Below the pieces are notes generated by a model. That model was given only the letters and a program-made list of their open reading frames with translations, did not search any database and was not told the origin of the DNA. A program made the translations under genes and the position numbers. This document shows positions 62,245 through 64,000 of a DNA stretch of 64,000 bases, in pieces. The DNA comes from Aliishimia sp039978895 (GTDB lineage Bacteria; Pseudomonadota; Alphaproteobacteria; Rhodobacterales; Rhodobacteraceae), in contig JBDWAL010000057.1 of the NCBI GenBank assembly GCA_039978895.1, positions 62,001 through 126,000 on the forward strand. Direction: 5' to 3'. Position 1 is the stretch's first letter, and each line of letters begins with the position of its first letter.

Positions 62245-62757
62245 TTAAGATCGCTCAACTTTCCCAATGCTTGAACGATGCCGCCGACGCAACAACCGCC
62301 CCAAGCCACCAAATATCGCCACAACACAGGCCCATCCTGTCAGGAACCCGGCGCTGCCGAACACGCCACCGGCAAAATTGAGTGGCACAGCGGGTTGATA
62401 GCTGTCCCAAGCCGCGCGCGCGATCTCACCGTCCACAGTGCCTGCATAATAGGCCCGCATAAATGGACCAGCGGTCTGCACCTCGCTGAGTTGCGCATTA
62501 AGGCGGTCATATCGGTCAAGTGTACGTTCCATATCTGCGCGACGTCGCGCGACGAAATCGCTTCCAACCATTTGCGCCAAAGCATCCGCCCGACTAAGCC
62601 CTTCGGCTTGTGCCGAGGTATCGAAATCGGCAACAACTTCGCCTAACGCCCCGACAGCCCCGCCCAAACGTTGCACATATTGTTGAGAAAACTCAGGGAA
62701 TTGCGAAAATCCGGCGGCCCCTGCAAGACCCGCCATCAAAGCCAAAATACGTATCAT
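62245..62757 (-). CDS. DUF2937 membrane protein
   Basis: 170-residue protein with an N-terminal hydrophobic segment and a C-terminal transmembrane helix (GSAGFLTGWACVVAIFGGLG). The GFSQFPEFSQQYVQRLGG segment is the DUF2937 hallmark. Function not known. Its ATG overlaps the stop of the serine-hydrolase gene by four bases, so the two are one unit. Confidence 0.8.
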   Translation of the reverse strand: MIRILALMAGLAGAAGFSQFPEFSQQYVQRLGGAVGALGEVVADFDTSAQAEGLSRADALAQMVGSDFVARRRADMERTLDRYDRLNAQLSEVQTAGPFMRAYYAGTVDGEIARAAWDSYQPAVPLNFAGGVFGSAGFLTGWACVVAIFGGLGRLLRRRHRSSIGKVERS

Positions 62758-63704
62758 TTGGTGTCCCGAAACAATGCGTCAACAAGCGATGTGTCCAAGG
62801 CAAACATGTCTTCGAAACTGACACAGGCGTCATAGGCCGCCATGATTGTCCACTCCCCGAACAAGGTCACCACATAGCTGCCGACGTTCATCTTTCCGGG
62901 GAAGCAAAATGCCCCGAAGTGCCATGCTGTGTTGCCGCGAGACAGCATGCGAAAGTAAGCGCCGGTCCCATAGCTGACACCACGATCGACCGGCACGCTT
63001 GGTTGTGACTTTGGTTGATACTGCGCGCCGAACCAATGATTGTGCCAAATCGCGTGATCCGCGACGCTCATTTGCCATCCACCCCAAGGCAAAAAGGTCC
63101 CAGCCCGTGGCGATGGCTTAGCCGTAACGTCTGCCGGGATGAATGCTTTTTCGGCGCACACATCCGCGTAATTACGCCCTGTCGCAGCTTCAATCATGAG
63201 GGCGGCTAAGGCGTAATTTTCGTTTGTGTATATATGCTTGCCAACGTCGCCCTTGAGGCGTTTGCGCTTGGCGACTTTGTCAAGAACGGCCACACTTTGG
63301 TGCGGCCCAGATGTATCCAAAAGGGTTCGCATCAAGCGTTGTGTGCTGTCGCGGCCGATCCCGCCGCTTTGGGTGATCAATTGGGCAAGTGTGATGTCAG
63401 GTCCACGGCCAACTTTCGCTGACAGTGTGTCATCCCATGTCAAAACACCGTCTTTCACGAGCTGGGCTGCGCACACTCCGGTGATCGCTTTGGACAGGGA
63501 CGCCAACTCAACAGGTTGCGTCGCATCCAACCCCAAGGACCGGCTTGCGACCACACGCCCTTTGCGCACCAAAGCCAAAGCGCCGTTGGCATCAGCCTTG
63601 GCCAACCATCCTTGAAACGCTGTCAACACGCGATCTGCGGGATCAGCCAAGGCGCTCGCGCCAGCTAAACACAGTATCGTCACAGTTAAAAATCTAGAAA
63701 ACAT
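62754..63704 (-). CDS. Serine hydrolase of the beta-lactamase/PBP class
   Basis: 316-residue exported protein, signal peptide to ALA (about residue 20). SLSK (Ser69, Lys72) and YTN (Tyr159, Asn161) give the SxxK and YxN motifs of class C beta-lactamase-like enzymes. It is shorter than AmpC and may be a D-aminopeptidase, esterase or carboxypeptidase. Its stop overlaps DUF2937. Confidence 0.85.
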   Translation of the reverse strand: MFSRFLTVTILCLAGASALADPADRVLTAFQGWLAKADANGALALVRKGRVVASRSLGLDATQPVELASLSKAITGVCAAQLVKDGVLTWDDTLSAKVGRGPDITLAQLITQSGGIGRDSTQRLMRTLLDTSGPHQSVAVLDKVAKRKRLKGDVGKHIYTNENYALAALMIEAATGRNYADVCAEKAFIPADVTAKPSPRAGTFLPWGGWQMSVADHAIWHNHWFGAQYQPKSQPSVPVDRGVSYGTGAYFRMLSRGNTAWHFGAFCFPGKMNVGSYVVTLFGEWTIMAAYDACVSFEDMFALDTSLVDALFRDTK

Positions 63705-63771
63705 CGCGATATGCCTCTCGAAATAGCCCTCTTGGCGGGGCGATATGTCGAGTGTAGCAGAATCCAGAGCG

Positions 63772-63808
63772 GTTCGTCACCTGCACGTGTTGCGCAGGTG
63801 ACCCGAAC
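63772..63808. repeat. Inverted repeat between proS and the serine hydrolase
   Basis: GTTCGTCACCTGC pairs with GCAGGTGACCCGAAC (one-base bulge) around a 9-base loop, just after the proS stop. No T run follows on either strand, so it may be a Rho-linked end of proS or a messenger-stability hairpin. Confidence 0.5.
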
Positions 63809-63813
63809 GCCAA

Positions 63814-64000
63814 TCACATGTGCGGGGCGTAAATCTCGATGACTTTCGCGACTGCGGCTTCTGGCGACAGCTCTTCGCTTTCCCCCGTGCGGCGCGATGT
63901 CAACTCAACCACACCGTTCTTGAGGCCACGTGGGCCGACCGTGATGCGCCATGGCAAACCGATCAAGTCCATCGTCGCGAACTTCCCGCCTGCGCGCTCT
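63814..64000 (-). CDS. proS: Prolyl-tRNA synthetase, C-terminal end (partial)
   Basis: Only about 60 C-terminal residues are in the window; the gene continues beyond it. The minus-strand frame reads GGKFATMDLIGLPWRITVGP, then RGLKNGVVELTSRRTGE and ends YAPHM, a clear match to the anticodon-binding end of bacterial ProS. Charges tRNA-Pro. Confidence 0.93.
   Translation of the reverse strand, partial: ERAGGKFATMDLIGLPWRITVGPRGLKNGVVELTSRRTGESEELSPEAAVAKVIEIYAPHM

Overview
The window looks like a piece of chromosome from an alphaproteobacterium of the Rhodobacteraceae (Roseobacter group). The reasons are the complete aerobic-type cobalamin genes (cobG, cobF, cobK, cobN, cobE) in the order usual for that family, an Lrp-type PutR divergent from a fused PutA, a LolD plus single Lol permease pair, a VPLPA-CTERM protein, and moderately GC-rich coding sequence. 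No plasmid, phage, IS element or CRISPR array was seen. Nothing was searched against a database; names rest on motifs and family knowledge.

Layout. 1-3.1 kb: end of a BMP-family (purine nucleoside-type) ABC uptake operon, closed by a terminator. 3.2-12.5 kb: an SGNH hydrolase and a 2,841-residue RTX protein. 12.8-28.6 kb: the cobalamin block. One long minus-strand run goes DUF1636-cobW-cobN-cobG-cobH-cobI-cobJ-(cobK on the opposite strand)-cobL-cobE-cobM-cobB-cobA, then a second riboswitch, cbiM, a terminator and cobF. A first cobalamin riboswitch leads DUF1636, and cobO diverges from it. 28.9-37.8 kb: tRNA-Leu(UAA), a TPR protein, putR/putA, rhomboid, inositol monophosphatase, metR/metF, thioesterase. 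37.9-43 kb: an orphan molybdopterin hydroxylase (CoxL-like) overlapping a DUF2235 hydrolase, divergent from a two-gene operon of a PhyH-type Fe(II)/2-oxoglutarate oxygenase and an HD-domain protein that carries the ligand pattern of PhnZ-type diiron oxygenases. 43-56 kb: valS, a NicO/DUF1007 metal transporter pair, a run of hydrolases, and parE. 56-64 kb: small envelope proteins, an Ldh-family dehydrogenase, lolD/lolC, DUF2937, a serine hydrolase and the end of proS.

How the genes work together. The cob block covers uroporphyrinogen III to hydrogenobyrinic acid a,c-diamide (cobA, I, G, J, M, F, K, L, H, B), part of cobalt insertion (cobN, with cobW as likely chaperone) and adenosylation (cobO). 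cobS, cobT, cobQ, cobC/D and the nucleotide-loop genes are not here. Both riboswitches should lower cobalt uptake and synthesis when B12 is plentiful.

Most interesting items: the PhyH/HD pair (a candidate two-step oxidative cleavage pathway with unknown substrate); cobK fully antisense inside the cob operon, sharing the CATG of its start with cobL; a terminator placed directly before the cobF ribosome-binding site; and a cloverleaf-like palindromic element after putA.
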